Notes: a model not told the origin generated them from the sequence alone. A stretch of DNA of 64,000 nucleotides from Eudromia elegans (GCA_003342815.1 PTEX01000012.1:3147761-3211760), one strand, 5' to 3'. Positions 10,036 through 25,117 are shown, counted from the stretch's first letter. Numbers and translations are program-made.

Positions 10036-13000
10036 GCACTAGAAGACTCAAGGGATGGTTTTTAGCGCATACATCTGCGGAATAGTCTTTAGTTATCCAG
10101 AGGTGGGGCTTTAGTTCAACGTAGCACAGCAATAAATGTCATTTCTATTACCTTCCAAGTGACAAGAAGTCAAAACTTCTGGTTCAGGCTCTCTCTAGGC
10201 AAACTTAACTTAGCTTTCCTTTAGGAAGACACAATTTATAATAGGTCTTTCAGCTGTGTATGTATAAGAAATGTAAATAAAGAGGCTACTGAATATTTTA
10301 TAACCATTTTAGTTTTATAGAATGCCTGTGTTTCTCTTTATGGTACACATTTATGCAGCTACTAACCGTTAGAAACTGTTAGAAATGCGAAGTAGTACAT
10401 TTAATTTTTCTCTAGAATCATACAGAGGAATATGTAAGCAACAAACATATTTTTCTAGGTGGCAAATGCTAAAAGTGAATGTATTGTTGTTTCTCCCACC
10501 TTGTTTAACGCTGGCCTCCCTCTCTCTAAAGAAAATGCAGGAAAAAAAGTGTTTCAAGGGCCACAAATACACATAGGGATACATTTGTGTGCATTGGCTT
10601 TGTGGCACTGTAAGCTCTAACACTTAGTGTAAAATTATGGAATGCATGTAGCCTCACTTCTCTGCAAATTGAACATAGATTTTACCTGATGCTCACCAAT
10701 TTACATTATCTACACCTCTCGTTTTATGAGAGAACAAAGGCGACAATGACAGACACTTTTTCTAGGAATTACGTTCCTGAGAAAGGACAGAGTCATTGAG
10801 TTTCTGGTCAAATATCTAAGGCTGTGATGGGGGTAACATCTCAGCAGCAATCTGAGATTATCTGTGCAAAAGTTTGTAGCTGCTGTCTTACCCTATTCCT
10901 TTCATAGTCTTCTCCCAAGTAGCAATCTTTTAATTCCATTCATGTTCACACAGGACTCGTGTACCTGTCTGAGGATGGATTATGCTCTTAGAGCATAAGG
11001 CTACAGGGGATGAGGTGATACTCCATCTGACAGGGTTCAGTGGGTTTCCCTACTGACTGAGAAAACCATGATTTTAAGGCACTAGGCTCATCCATCATTA
11101 CAAGAACGGGTCAAAGTTTTGACAAAAAGAATTTATGGAAAATAATCTGTGGTATGGAAAATACACTAATCAGTTTTGATGAAATCCATAAACCATTTAT
11201 ATACTATGTTGAAGAAAAGACTAAAGCTTTCAGGCTATGGAAATGTTTTTGCCTTCTAAAAATATATAAAGCCCATCTCCTTAAAAATAAATAACTTTTC
11301 TAATATTATCAAAGTAATGAAGTTTCTATTGCTGAGGCAATATTTTTTCACTTGTATAGAATTTTTATGATACTAGTTCGTGATAATATCTTCAAGGGAA
11401 ATGCCTCAGTAGGCACTGAACACGTCTAGCTGTGAGGAAAAAGAGAGAGGAAGGGTGTAAATTGGGAGATAGACAGTGTGTCTGTACATGGTGTAGTCCA
11501 CAGTGCCTTTCTCTGTGTGAATGTACTAGGGGAAATTTAGTGGAATGGTGCAAGACAGGAACATAAAGGACATGACCAACAAGGCTAGAGCCGTGCAGAT
11601 TCACAAGCCTGACACCGTGTAGTAATCACTGCCTGTGAAGGGCTGTGCAGCTGGCAGCAGCGCTGCTCCACAGTCACTCCATTCCAGGCTGACTGATTAC
11701 CAGGAGAATTTATTGCCTTCAAGTCTCTTTGAATTCCCGACACAAAGCTCATTTATTCAAAGCTCAAACAGGCTTTGCATAAAAGAGGGAAGTGTTTGTC
11801 CCTTTACTGGTAATTATTGGAATAGTAAAAGCAGAACTATATTTGGATATTGACATGTGTATTCTTATATATTTGTATGGTGTTATCACCTGGACAGAGA
11901 TGGGGAACTTTACTCATGTACTGGCTGAGAGACAAGTTAAACATGAAATGTTAGGAGCACAAGGGGAGTGCTGATGGGTATCTTTTAGAATCTTCTGATT
12001 GAGGAAGAGGGGCTAACTAAATGTAAACTGAAAAAATGCAGTATTAATCTACTAAATATTGTGCCTGTGGTAGAAAGACCTCCCTATCTCTGGGAAAAAG
12101 TATCTGATCTATATTTTCTATTTTTTTTTTTCTTTCAGTGAAGCTTAGAACTGTTTTCTTGTTATGTCTTTTGCCTTTATCTTAATGATTAAGTTTGTAT
12201 TAGCATTTCTGCTAGTAATAACTTTTGTTTTGTTATACGGTGGGTAGATGTGGTGGCCTGGTTCATCTGGACTGACCTGACCATCTCTAACTATATCAGC
12301 TGTAATAAATATGAAGGGAGTGGGTAAGGGAGGAAGGTATTAGTGTATGAGACACAGAGGGAAAGAATTAGGGAGAATAAGGAGAAAAAATCAGGAGTCC
12401 TTACTGAAGAGCAGAGCTATCTATGGAAAAAAAACCCCAGACATTGATTTAAGCAGTTTCTTTGCTGGTCAATCAGCAACTTGAAAATACTTGTTCTTGA
12501 AGAAGATGGAGAATGTGTGAGGAGCATCTTCTCTTTTCTTGTACACTGATGTTGAGTAGAAAATGTTTCTCTGAGACCAATACATCTTGTCCTCCAATAT
12601 ATACAGGGAAAACCCTTAATTTCGGTTGTGTGTTGGAGGACAGTGCTGTGCAGGATGCTTCTCCTGTGCATTAGCAGGCTAAAGATCTGCTGCTTGGAGT
12701 GACTTGCAGGAGCCCTGCCACGTGCAGGTAGATTGCCTTTGCTGTTGGGTGGTCATGTTACCTGCCCGACCCTTGCACTGCACGTTCTGACACACCCATA
12801 TCTTCTACTGTGAACCCTCAGACTCACCTTGTTCTTAGAAGCTTTTCTGATTATTGCATTATTATCAAATCAGAATAGGAGGCACTCATAAAATGTATTC
12901 CTACGCATTTCCATACTAATATCTCCCCAGCAAGATTTTTACTGCTGTCAAAGACCTCAAAAATACCAGCTTTAACACTGTGTTTCCCAAATAATTTCTC

Positions 13001-13319
13001 AGCTTCAAATCATTTCTGAAGGCTGAGAGAGCCTTCTCACTAGACGGGCAATGAGGATACTGTGGTGTGCAGGATACAGATAACTTTCAGGCTTACAATG
13101 TGCAGAAGGCTGGGTAAAATTGGTGTATTGTGTCATTGCTTCCTGTGTAGTGGTAGTGCTCTCATATCCTGACAGAAGTAATGCGAACAGTGAAAAGCTG
13201 CTGCTGTATTTTATTGTCACTGCAGACTATGCCATTTTCCTCATGTTTGCTTGCACTAACTCTCAGAATTTGCTGCATACCAAAAATGATTTAATTCACT
13301 CACATTAATTAAAATGTAT

Positions 13320-13590
13320 TCATGATAAGAGGAGGAGCATGTATTTGAGAAGAGCAATATGTTTTGATTTGGAGTGAGGTGAGGCGGCTAAGTGGAGAAT
13401 CAGAGTGTCAGTGGGGACAGTGGGGAGCTGCCTAACAAGCGAGAGGAGAAAGGAATGGAGTGAGGCAGGGTGCAGACATGAGCATTAAAACTGCGTAGCT
13501 ATAATAGGTGAATGAGGAGAAGCAGGGAAATGGAGAGGGGGCCTAAGTAAAAGTGAAGAGCAGAGCTGGGGAGGGAACAAGCAACATCTC
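13320..13590 (+). other. Purine-rich (GA) stretch within intron
   Basis: Over about 270 bases the + strand is dominated by A and G, with many GAGG, GGAG and GAGAA words and only isolated pyrimidines. It is not a pure microsatellite. It may be a decayed GA repeat. No function can be inferred. Confidence 0.55.
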
Positions 13591-14274
13591 GGAGGTGGAT
13601 AAATGTCGTGTTTTGTTGGCTTTGTAATATAAATTATAGATCAGAAGATGAAATCACTTATATATTCTTCCTCATTTTGCAGACTTAAGCTGCTAATAAA
13701 AGATTTTTTTTTCCTTATCTCCTTTTGAGCCTTCAGGGCCCGCAGTAAAATCTCAAACTTTGCAGAGAAGATATTGTAGTGAGGAACTGTTAGGGAAATT
13801 CACTGACAAAGTAGAAACTATCACAGGAATTATATTTTAATCTTGGTTAAATTCATAATATTCAAAGAAAAAAACAAAACTGAATAATGGAACACATTCC
13901 AAAATGCTTTACTATAAGTTTCTGAGAATGCATTGGGGAACAGTAGGCACAGCTAAAGTGCTACTTATTCCTACATCTGGCTAGTGGGGTCACAGAGAGT
14001 ACCAGTCTCAGACCATAACACGTTCCTTCACTCCTGACTAATTTAGCTCAAACCTCAGGTCTCTTGTCAAGGGAATGTACTCCTGGGTAAAGTACTTATG
14101 GGTCTGCAAGATCAGCACCATGTGTGCAATCCTGCAAGGACATTTTACGCTGGTGCAAGGCAGAACACACAGTGCCCAAGAGCAGAGGTTGCTGCTGGGA
14201 AATAATGAAGCAGCTGCTGGAATGAACACTTGACACAGCTCATAGCGAGCTTCATTCTACCTGTCTCTGACTCA

Positions 14275-14320
14275 GCACCCAAAATTGCTTGTCACTTTTG
14301 AAAATGAGGCCTTTTGTACT
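14275..14320 (+). mobile_element. Possible worn interspersed-repeat fragment
   Basis: CAGCACCCAAAATTGC followed by CACTTTTGAAAATGAGGCC resembles a common sauropsid repeat phrase of the form GCTCAGCACTTTTGAAAATCAGGCC. The evidence is short and divergent. Confidence 0.3.
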
Positions 14321-14599
14321 TAAATGTAAAAGAGAAAAAGTAGGTAGGGAGAAAAAGACATCTATTGAGAAAGAATGTCGTGTTAGTTCTTTGCCCACAA
14401 CATATTTCTAAATTCAGTAAGATTCTCTGCTAGCACTGACATGGAAATGAGTCACTTTTGAACATCCTCAAAATATTTATAACCACATCATTTATAATTT
14501 ATATTGGTTTGAAATAGTAAGCTAAAATTGCACAGAATTTTGTATTGAGTAGAAGGTTTAGTAGTCAGATTTGTACAATGTGTGGGTTTTTTTCTTTTT

Positions 14600-14651
14600 A
14601 TATAATTTAATTTAATAAGGTCATTTAATTTAAAATAATTCATTAATTAAC
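14600..14651. other. TAATTA/TTTAATTTAA-rich stretch
   Basis: The segment contains TATAATTTAATTTAATAAGG, TTTAATTTAAAA and CATTAATTAACC. It is rich in ATTA and TAATTA cores, which many homeodomain proteins bind. It could equally be AT-biased drift, so no regulatory role is claimed. Confidence 0.3.
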
Positions 14652-17600
14652 CCTTGAAAGGCAAAGAGGTTAAAGGGGGAGGGTTCTTATATGGGATGGC
14701 CAAGGCAAACTACTGTTTTCTAATGGAATGGGCATGCTGTCATCACAGACAAGTCCCTGAGTCCAGTCAGTCCACACATTTATTTTAATAGTGCTCCTGT
14801 TATGCCAGTGAAATCTTTTCTCTGGACTGTCACTTAGCCTTTTTATTGCCTTGGTAAGGGATTATATTTGGCAGAAAATTCCACAGAGCATCCGGGTAAA
14901 CTAAAAATGCAAAACACATCCCGTCCTTCTCTGCCTTTGTTTTTTGAGTGGAAATTTCTCAACTTTAACCATAACTGAGGGTCAAATGTATGCTATGCTT
15001 CTGTCTGAAAAGTGGATAGCCCTTTGGATAGCAAAGGAACTGGTTGCCAATTCACAGAATTTATTTTTTCCATAACGATTAGCAACTTAATACTTGCATT
15101 AAAGTTTGAGGCCAAGTAGTGGCACCATCACAGAGACCAATACAAGTATAAAACAAACACGTCAGGATTGTCACCCCTTATATACTCCTTTGCTACAGTG
15201 CCCATAACGTTCACAAGTGAGTAGCCCCCATTGTATGTAACAGAAACTGTGTTTTCAGAGGTGGATGCGCCAGACAGGCACTATGGCAGCCCACTATCAC
15301 TAGGAATTTCAAAATAAATCCATAAGAACCGGAGCACTCTTGCAGATGAGAAGCGACCGCTTTCATTGTCTGAGCATGCTGAAAGAAGAGCTGCATGCGG
15401 GATGTTGGTAGTCTCACTCAGTTGGTAACAGAGGACCCTTTCTGGTCCATAATGACATTATTGCATCATACTAGCTGAAAACAAATGAAAAATAAAGCCC
15501 CTCTTTGGCAGTTTAACTAAGAGCCTTTTGGGGCAGGTAGACAGATGCAAATGCATCTTAATGTAAGGAGGTAGCATGTCTCTTCTAATTGATGGATTTT
15601 CTGACAAGGACGTGCTCCGGCTGTTCCACAAGAGAAGATAAGCTCTTCCCCGGTTCAGCTCCAGTACTCAGCTAGTGCTCAAAACTAGTCCAGAGGATCT
15701 TGTGAATTCCAAGAGAATTAGCCCTATGGTAGAGGAAAGGAAAACCACAAAATCCTCATCTCTGATGACAGGTTACTATTAAAAGTGTTAATCAGTGGCA
15801 GTGAATTAGTTATTGTGTCAGCCATTGTACAAAATACATAGCCCTCTCTTTTCTGCTGCCAGCAATACAGTGCTGGCACCAAAATAGTTTTCCCTCACTG
15901 TCCTTGGATGTGGATTCTGATACAGAAAACAAAAACAACAAAAAAAAATGCTCATCCCCTATCCATCTTAGAAATAGTCTTTCATAGAAATAACAATCAG
16001 GCCTTGTTTTTGAATGCACCAATCTGATTACCTCTTTCAGCATAAATTTACTAAACGGCATCATGCATAATAGAACAACATATAAAATCAGTAGTGAGAA
16101 AATAAGCTGCTATACGTGAGCAGAAGTGCGTGAAGAGGCTTGCCATCGGAAGTGCTAGCGTCTTTCAAGACCGGAATAGAAACTTCCTATTCCCTCTGTC
16201 ATGCAATTCTAGGTAGTTCTCCAAAGTAAACGGACCATCTGCAGTTTCCCCCAGTTAGGTAGCTAAGTGTAGTTCGTATGCAAAACTGCAGAAGCCCCAC
16301 TATTCCTAAGACCTTCCAAAGCCTGAAGTTTTGCTTCTCTCAGAAATACATATTAGGTGAATCCTGCTGCATGTCTAATGAGAAACTTTGAAAAGCTCGG
16401 AGAAAGTAGACTAATGAATGTTAGATAAACCAGTCCTTTGGGAACTTCTCTTTTAGGAGACAAGATAGTTTTAAAAACTGATTGCTGTTGATCTGAGAGG
16501 CATCTATTAAGACCACATCTGTTAAAACTGAAAACTTGCAGTATTCTTCAGAAACTGAGATTTGTAATGCTTCTGAGCTCAGATGTTGCTGGAGCACTTT
16601 CAGATCCACCAGGAGTTATTTGGATCCTGCAAATGCATCAGAAGCCGCTGTGCTTGCATTTTCTTGTGCCCTGTAAATACATCAGAGGAGGCTGCCTATC
16701 ATCCTTTGTCAAATTTTGCTGGTTCTAGTTTTTGACTTTGGTACTGAGCCATTACTTACTTAACCGTCTGTTGTCAGACAAACTCTCAAACTGTTTATTG
16801 GCCATGGGGATAGCTCAGATGATCCTGTGAGGCTTGTACTTAATTATACTGATATCCTGAGGAAGAATGCCAAAGCACAATCATCATCCTAGTCATTCAG
16901 CCTGTGATTCATAAAAGTCTTGTTCTTTTACACTGCAAAGATGGTTCCCTGCTTAAAAATATCTGGAGAGTTCTGCAGGCTGCACTATGTGTCACCTGAT
17001 CATTGCAAAGGCTTTACATACGTGGTGTCCATTTGATTGCCTCTCAAATAACACATAAGCTCCTTCCATTGGTTAGTGATCCTCTGCTTTTGTAGCAAAC
17101 TACCCAGAGCTGAAAACCTTTGGGTTGTTTCGGTTGGTAGATTTCCCTAGCCAAAACAGGTTTAATTCCTCCATAGGTTAGGCATGAGGGAGAAAGAAGA
17201 AACTGCTATAAACAGTTCACTTATTTTTTGATGCGGTCAGGTTTAGAGGGTGTAATAACGCCCACCAAAAGAACACTGGCCATGGTTGCAGTTGTGCTCT
17301 CTTCTTTGACAATACTGCATCTGCTGAGGACATGGTGCCTTAACTCCGTTGTGCCTGGGCTTGTGGATGAAAAACCTCTAGGCTGCCTTTCAGTCAGTCT
17401 GAGCTCCCTTAAGACTACAGTATAATGCAGTATTTAATTCACCATGTCTTCCGAAATCCAAATCCTTTCCTTGCTTTTGCAAGGGGTTGGAAATGCCTTT
17501 GCCCAGCATAGCCTTGGGGTAAACAGCTCCATAAATACTTGCAGTCTCTGTCTAGTTGATCGTGTAGTCACTGTTGTTAAAGCTTCTGATTTAACTCTGT

Positions 17601-20600
17601 CTCTATGCCTTTTTTTTCCTTAATTTACTTCTTTTTCTTCTGGATAGATTCATTAGTCTGTGTGGGGGCAGAATGTCTTGAACCTCAGAATCGCCATGTC
17701 AGCACCATATGTTTTCCTAATTTTGTTCAAGTCCATCAAACCCTTGATGATAATAGGGCTTAGCTCGGTTGTCAGGTTCTGCTCCTCCCATTCCTTACCT
17801 GAAGGGAACATTGTAGACAGAAACTGGCCAACAACTGGGACTGTGGGAGTCCCATCTGATTCAAACAGTGGCCAGCCTGTAGTTACTAAAGCATCAGTAT
17901 GTCCTTTCTGCCTTAAAGTTGGCTAAAGTGAACTTCCTACTGGATTAAAAAGTCTGCTGCATTTGTTGCCTGCTTTTCATGTCAGTTATAGACAAATCTG
18001 ACTTAATTAGTTGCATTTACAATATTTTTAACCTGTTTCTTGTCATTTCTTGTATTAAATTTCTTGTTTTCAATTTGGAAATGAGGAATTAATAACACAT
18101 TGGGTGTATCTAGAATACACAGTATACAGTGAATACACTCCAGTCTATACTCAGTTGTTCTCAGTGTGTTCCATTTATCCTCCTGTCTCCATTTTTTCAT
18201 CCTGTATTTGTCTTTCCTACAAAGTTAGTGATATTTTTTTCCTCCCTATCTGCCGTCATCTGTGCTGACAGAGTGCTTGGAGTCTCTTGACACTCTGGCT
18301 TGTGTAGGAGGTGTAATACTTGGGTGAGTGGGAATAAAATCTTTCTGTGCTGTGTTGTGCCTCTGGGCACAGCCTACAATCACTTTACTGGAGCATATTA
18401 GATCTAATGAAATGTCTCTGTTCTTCAGTCTTGTGAGAATGATATTCACAATACAAATATGTCCTTTGCTCCTTATCCATTAAACAGAACAACTACTCTG
18501 CAGAATCACACTTAATAAAAGTATGTGATTTCCTGTCGTATTAGCATGAGCTTCCCCTGGAACCTGAAATACTCCTTATTGAATGAGATCCTGTGCTATT
18601 CAGAAGAATCTCCATGATGCTTTTAAATTGCCTTTCCCAATGCTAGCTCTCTAGATAAAGTGTCGGCTGCTCTGGTGCTCCGGAATAGTTCTGCTTCGTG
18701 TGCCTGTGCTCTCAGCCTAGGAATACAAGCCTCCAGGTGTCACAGCAACAGGGCTTGCGGCTTTGTAGAACCCTTGGATATCCTTTCGGGTTTTCCATAA
18801 GCAGTTTGTCTTTGAGCCTTCGATTCTTCTAGTCTTCAGAATTCACTAAGAAGGTCTTTTACCTTACTAACAGAGATTGCAGTAATCTTGGTAAGGACAA
18901 GAAACAAGGGATCTGTACTCTTTTTTTTTTCCCATTTCAATGTCCAAATGTCACACTAGTTAGTTCACAATTTTTCAACTTTCTGTGCCCTTTATTTTAT
19001 AATAAGCTTTAAGATTTTTAATCCATAAGTCAGAAACTTTTGCAACTGTGAAGCTAAATTCTTTTCCTGCCATTGTGTGATTATGTCTCTGCAGATCAGC
19101 CAGCTATGCAGCTGCAGTAAAGATACAAACCTTTAGTTCTTAGTTTTCCCTTATAAATTTTGTAAGACTTACTTGTTTTCCAAAGCTCATTTGTGTTCAT
19201 TACTTTGCTTTTGTGTTCTTTTGTCTTCAAAATCCCCACTGCATACATTCATGGAAACTGCTCGTCGCAAAGTATCCCCTCTATCAGAAATGACCCAGCC
19301 AGCATCATAATGTAATCAAGAAATCATGGCTGTTGTCAAGGGCAGGCAAAGAGAAGAGCTGCCTGCTCCTCAGACTCAGCACTGCTTACTCGAGCATGCA
19401 GCTTTGTGAAAAGGAAATCTGAGCATTCTCCATCTGCAGAGGTGAGAATGGGAAGCTAATGCCAAGGAGCCCGTCCTTGCTCGCTGTTTCTCAGCTTCTA
19501 GGCATAGGAGAAGTTTATTTTTAACTGAAGAGACAAAGATGGCATTTTGGATAATAAGACCTAGTAGTTAAAAAAGAAGGCGGAAGTCCTAACCACTGAG
19601 TTGTGCCCATCTATTTTCTTCTTATCCCTTCTATTCTTAACTTATTTTTACTCCTCACTTCATCACTGTTAAATATCTTTAATCATTTCATATCCTTCAG
19701 TGATATGAAATAAGTCTTAGGTTGCTATGTTGTCAAAATGCTTTACAAAAATTAGAAAGTGTTACAGTTGAGCAAGAAATAGATTCCCATCCCACAGAAA
19801 TTGTCAACATACCAGAACATTTCCCTGTTTCCCTGCACAGAATCAAGACAAAAAGCAAAAATTGAGGAAATACAGTTTAGAACATTCATTTCAGGTGAGT
19901 AATTTCAGCACTGTTCATTTCAACTGCACATATTTTTAATTCTCTTTTAATTGTATTTTAAGGAAAAAAAAAGATTTTAAATCATCAAGCTGGAAGGTTT
20001 TTTTAAATATAGATATTAAATGCTTCAACAATGTGCCTTTTTTAAATGAAAAATGAAAAAGTTTCCTTGGGAACTATTATTATTTTTGTTCATTATTCTT
20101 CTCTTGTTAAACATGCTAGAAAATAGGGGTTTTTTTTTACCTGAGGTCTGTACATAGTTCTCTTCTTTCTTACCGCAGCTCTCCCACTTTTTTTTTTCTT
20201 AATTAAGTAATCATAGATTATTAATACATGTCCTCTATATCTAAATATATGCAATCTCTTGTCATTTTAACTGCATTTTTGAGACCTAGCTCCCTCATGA
20301 AGGATTCTTGAGGAATGTAATCTGGACTGGGACAGTAGAGAAGATCTCTACTATCCAGCCATTAAATCCTTAATGAATCAGTGCTAAAATTGGTGCTACT
20401 CAGTGATCTGATAAAGCGCCTTGACAGCAGGTTTAAAGGTAGTGAAAACAAAAGTTAATGACCAAGATCTGCAGAAGGACCTCTCAACTTTGGTTGGCAT
20501 GGTGATAAAATGACAGATGAAGTTTAATATTGGTAGGTGGATAGTGATACACAGGGAAAAAGAATCAATTAGCTTGGATGGGTTCTGAAGTAACCCTCAT

Positions 20601-22650
20601 CTCTCAAGAATGAGATCTTGCAGTTGTGGTAGGTAATTTTGGAAAATATCAGCTCAGTATGCAACTGCAGTCAAGCAACTAAATAGAACACTGGGAATTA
20701 TTGGGAAAGGAGTATTTAAAAAGTATAAATACTATAGAAAAGAAACTATGCCATTCTTAATATGTGCTAGACCTGCATTATAAACTGAGGGGCATATCTG
20801 GCTTTCTCGTCTTGAAAAGGTCTTTGAAAAACATATGGATGGAACCCAGAGATGGGTCTGACAAGGATGTGGAGAGGTATGTGATTGTTCACTTTCTCTC
20901 CCATTCCAAAGGTAGGTTATATAACTTCTAATGCAGTACTTTAGGTATAGCTATGGTGTTAGATGTGGTTATATTACTTGTATGCTCTTTATAATGCAGA
21001 CAAGGATACCGTGCTTCTGAATATTGAGCAGATATCTTCACTGTATGTGATAAATAGGCAGAACTGAACTTCCTTGGTTAGTTTTGAATCCAGGAGGGAA
21101 AGGAGGAATGACCCTGGAAAAATGCAGCATTCACTATAGGCAGCGAGTGGAAGCTTAGTGTGTTACAGTTGCTGGGAAGGTGAATCTTGAAAACATATGG
21201 GTTTGCACCTCAGCAAAAAAAAAAAAATGCATTAATGTGAAAAAGTAGTTGAAGAGGTGTGCAAAATGTGAAACTCTGGCAACCTTGCCTTTCCTTTTCT
21301 AATGACCCGAGGTCTTTGTTTTGTCAGCAGAGGAAATAAACTACTGCCCGTTTTCAGCTTTGTGTAGCTCTTTACAAAGAAGCCAACTAATTGTTCCACT
21401 GAAAATCCAATGTTACTGTGACATGGTTATTCATCACAGAAAAGTGTGGAGCATCATGTTTACTTAATAGTTTATGGTCTATGAATTTGCTCACCAAGGA
21501 ATCTCAGTTCTTATTTATTAAAGTCAAGGGATAAGCAAGTACTCATCAGAAGTATGATCATTTTCTGAGAGAGATGAAGTACACTAATACTGACTATGTA
21601 GTCATTATATAATGCTAAAGACAAGAAAAGTCTATATAATCCATGCAGGGCATAATTGGTTAGGTTCTGGTATTACATGTACCTCCGCAGCTGAAAAAAA
21701 TGTATTATTATATCAAACATCCCTCTGAATTACCTTGTAAGCTGGATGAAGATGCTAATGGACTAATGTATAAGTGGAGATACTAATGTGTTATGTGTTG
21801 TTGTGATGCTATTCTTCTCCCCCAATGTCTTCCCTTTAATGTTATCCCAGCAACATAAGTTTAACTATTTTAAATTAACAATTTCTCACAAGTTGACCAA
21901 CAGTTGAAAGATTATTTATATGACCTTTTGATAAAATCTTTCTTATCTACATCTCTTCAAGATATTTATGACTAAACAGTATTTTGTACAGTCCAATTTC
22001 AAATGTCTCTCTCCCTCATCAGAAGTGATTCTTTAGATTTCACAAACTAGCTCTCAGATTCCCCACATTATAATGAGCATTGTAGAATTCCCCGAATGAA
22101 GATAAATACTCAAGTTGAATCTACCAATCCTCCCAACTAAATCCACTCTTGTTTTGTGAAGATGAGTATCTTGTGTGACTCCTTTTACCTTAATGGGAAA
22201 CATCCCTGCAAACATAAATCTGGGTGTCCCTGGGGTTGAGAAGAGTCTGAGTGCAGCCTGTTCTTGCTCCTCAGGCAGAAAGCCTGTGGGATAAGCAGGG
22301 CAAGGGAGTGGTGCCATACAAGAAAAGAAAAAGAGGAGGAAAGGGAGTGGGGGGCAGGTCCTGCTCAATGTTTCTTCCAGAGAAGTCCTAGCCTTAACTG
22401 TTCATAGTTAACAAAAGCATGAAGCTGTTGTGGAAACTGAAATATATCTATAAAATGAAAAACCTGCTTATTACAGACATTTGCAGATATTTGTATATGG
22501 TAATGTTTTCTTATACTTCTAAGTAAAAGTCTAGTATTTAATATAAAAACATGCTATAAAATACTTCTCTGTACAGATATTATAATGTACAGAGTGTCTT
22601 TTTACAAAATTGTTTCTCAGAATAACAAGTATCTATCCATATGTTTATAC

Positions 22651-22684
22651 ACATGTGTGTATGTGTGTGCATATATATATATGA
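22651..22684. repeat. TG/TA compound dinucleotide repeat
   Basis: ACACATGTGTGTATGTGTGTG is followed by CATATATATATATG. It is an imperfect compound microsatellite. Confidence 0.8.
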
Positions 22685-25117
22685 TTAAATTAAAAAATTG
22701 CACATCTGTCAGTCATTTTATTTTGCAATATAGTTTTTTTTTTGGAGGAGTTGATGTCAGGCATCATAAACTATAATGCAAATATAGTTCTTCAGTTTTC
22801 ATATACCAAAGACCCCATTCTTACAAATAATATACTAGATTTGTGCCTAATTTTGCCTCCTTTTTCTTGGTCAGATTTGGTCTTTTCCATATGGTGTTTC
22901 CCATATAGCTGACTATCTATAACTGAGCGTAGTTCTAAAACTACATATTACCCAGAACTTGGAAGAGTCTTACACACTGATAGATGATTGTGAGGTATAC
23001 ATTATTTTAGAGAGTGTTTTCCAGTGAATCTTCAGCAACTCTTGACTATCCTTATCTATTAAGTTCAGAATTTACTGCTACTATAAGAGAATCAGCAGAA
23101 GAGAATGCAAGTTTTCACCTCATTACTCCAATCCTCAGTTGGTAAAGTCAACAATGAAGATGACTTTGTGTGAAAAAAACAGACTAGGAACTGGAGAAGC
23201 TAAAGGTCCAATGGACATCCCTTTCTGCTGACTGTGCTCTAGAGAGTGTTAACCCCGAGCAGAAGGAAGGGCAGACTGATGAAGGCTGTAGGATGCCCCG
23301 ATGACACAGCTGGGTTATCTAGATTGTGTCTTCCGAGGCATGTACTCATACAGAGCATGGCTCTGGTGCATGAGTGGCTCTATTAGCTTTCCCAGTGTGT
23401 GTCATGAGGCCAATATTCAGTCAGACAAAAACGCATGAGACATTTGTCTTCTCCCACTAAATGCCATGTTTTCCTTCTAGTGTCACTCTTTGCTCTTTCA
23501 GCTGTACAGTTTTCCAGAGTCATTGCTCTATGGAAAAAATGTTTCCCAGCACAGATGGTTCCCTTCTGAATGCTGCAAACTCATGTGCAAGTGAGGCTGC
23601 TCCCAAAAGGATGTGCTCTCAGGAGCAAGGTCATGATAGCAAGGGCATGGACCTCCCCACTGAGGGCCTAATCCTACAGTCCTTGAGCGAGGTGAGCAGG
23701 GTAAGCCCTGGGATGGTAGTTAGGGTCAACAGCACCCCAGACAAATCCAGAGGGAAGTCAGGAACATGAGTTAGCAAGTTGGGGTCCAGATCAGACTTGG
23801 TGAGAGTAATTGGTCATAGACAGCCTCAAGATGGTCAGTGGGTCTGTGGCTGGCCTGGAACACAGCTGTGATGCTACTAGAGGAGTAGCTCAGGTGGGAA
23901 CCAACCATGAGAACCTCAAGTGAAAACAGCTCCCTTGGGTTGGGGGGTCTGCCCTGGCAAATGCAAAATTACTCCTCTGTTGAAATATTTGCTGGATCTG
24001 ATCCATGAAATAATAGAACCAGAAAGGCAATTAATCCTTATCTTGTTGATGAAGTGAGAATAGCAGGGGACAGAAATTACTGTATCATGCCATTTCTCAC
24101 TGACTACCCAGAGAGGGAATGCGATGGCCTGTTGCATGATACATGTGATTGCCAGACCAGTGCTACAGATGTGTTCCCAGGCAGAACCCAGCAGGATGTT
24201 GTATGTTGTTATAACACATCTAGGTAGTGTTTGAAGTTCAGTAGAGCAAGCTCCTGAGTAAGCAGAAATGAGCAGACCTGCAGGAAGAGCTGCCTTTTTG
24301 GTACTGCAGACTGATTTCATCATGCTGTGTACTGGCAGAAGAGCTGAGGTAGAAATCGAAACTTGCTGCCTCCCATATTTTCACTATTTTAAATGAATCA
24401 GTCTAAACCAGTATAGTTCCTTGGTAATTTTGCGTTCTAAGCTCACCTAAGTCCACAATGATACCTGGGTTAGGGGACATCCTCATGCCATGCTTGCTTC
24501 ACACATGCTCCCTAGATAAAGGGGCCTCTTGTACCATCATTCAGTGCTTTCAGGCCAGTAAACAAAATCATATGCCAGACTTGAGAGGGAAATGTCTCTT
24601 CTTTCATTAGACACTGTGATGCAGAGGCTCAGGGGATATGAGGAATGGAGACAGTGATGAGGACATGCAGGAATCCATCTTTTCCTCCTTCCCCCAAAGA
24701 CAGACTTCATGCAGTAATTTCTATTCATTGAGTTAAAAGCTTATGAAGATCTTATGTGATTTATAACATTTATCCCAAATATGAAACTCTGTTAAAAAAG
24801 CTGGAGTCTGATAACATGAGAATATCTGCAAACTCATGTGTAGGATGTTAGGTACAGTTTGTATATATGTAAGGTATCACAGATGGTTTGAAGGACTCGA
24901 TAATCCATCACATTCATTTTATTTTATAAGAGAATTGTGAAAGGCCATCACAACTGACTGAAAGGATAGTTGTGTTTTTTTATAAAACTTTGCAGTCATT
25001 GTAAACCAAAATATGTTTTTACTTGGAGGTTCTCTTTTCCTGAGTGAGTGTGAAAAGTGTTCTTCTTTCTATGGGAAGTTGTAATTTCCTCTTTTGTTAA
25101 ATTAGGAAAGGCTTGCC

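Noticed and set aside
22054-22368. 104-codon open frame on the - strand with a hydrophobic start
   Set aside because: The leucine/proline-rich start could mimic a signal peptide, but there is no homology and no supporting structure.
23916-24323. 135-codon open frame on the - strand
   Set aside because: No recognised domain, no start context and no conserved exon borders. It lies inside an intron of a + strand gene. It is not long enough to exceed chance in 64 kb.
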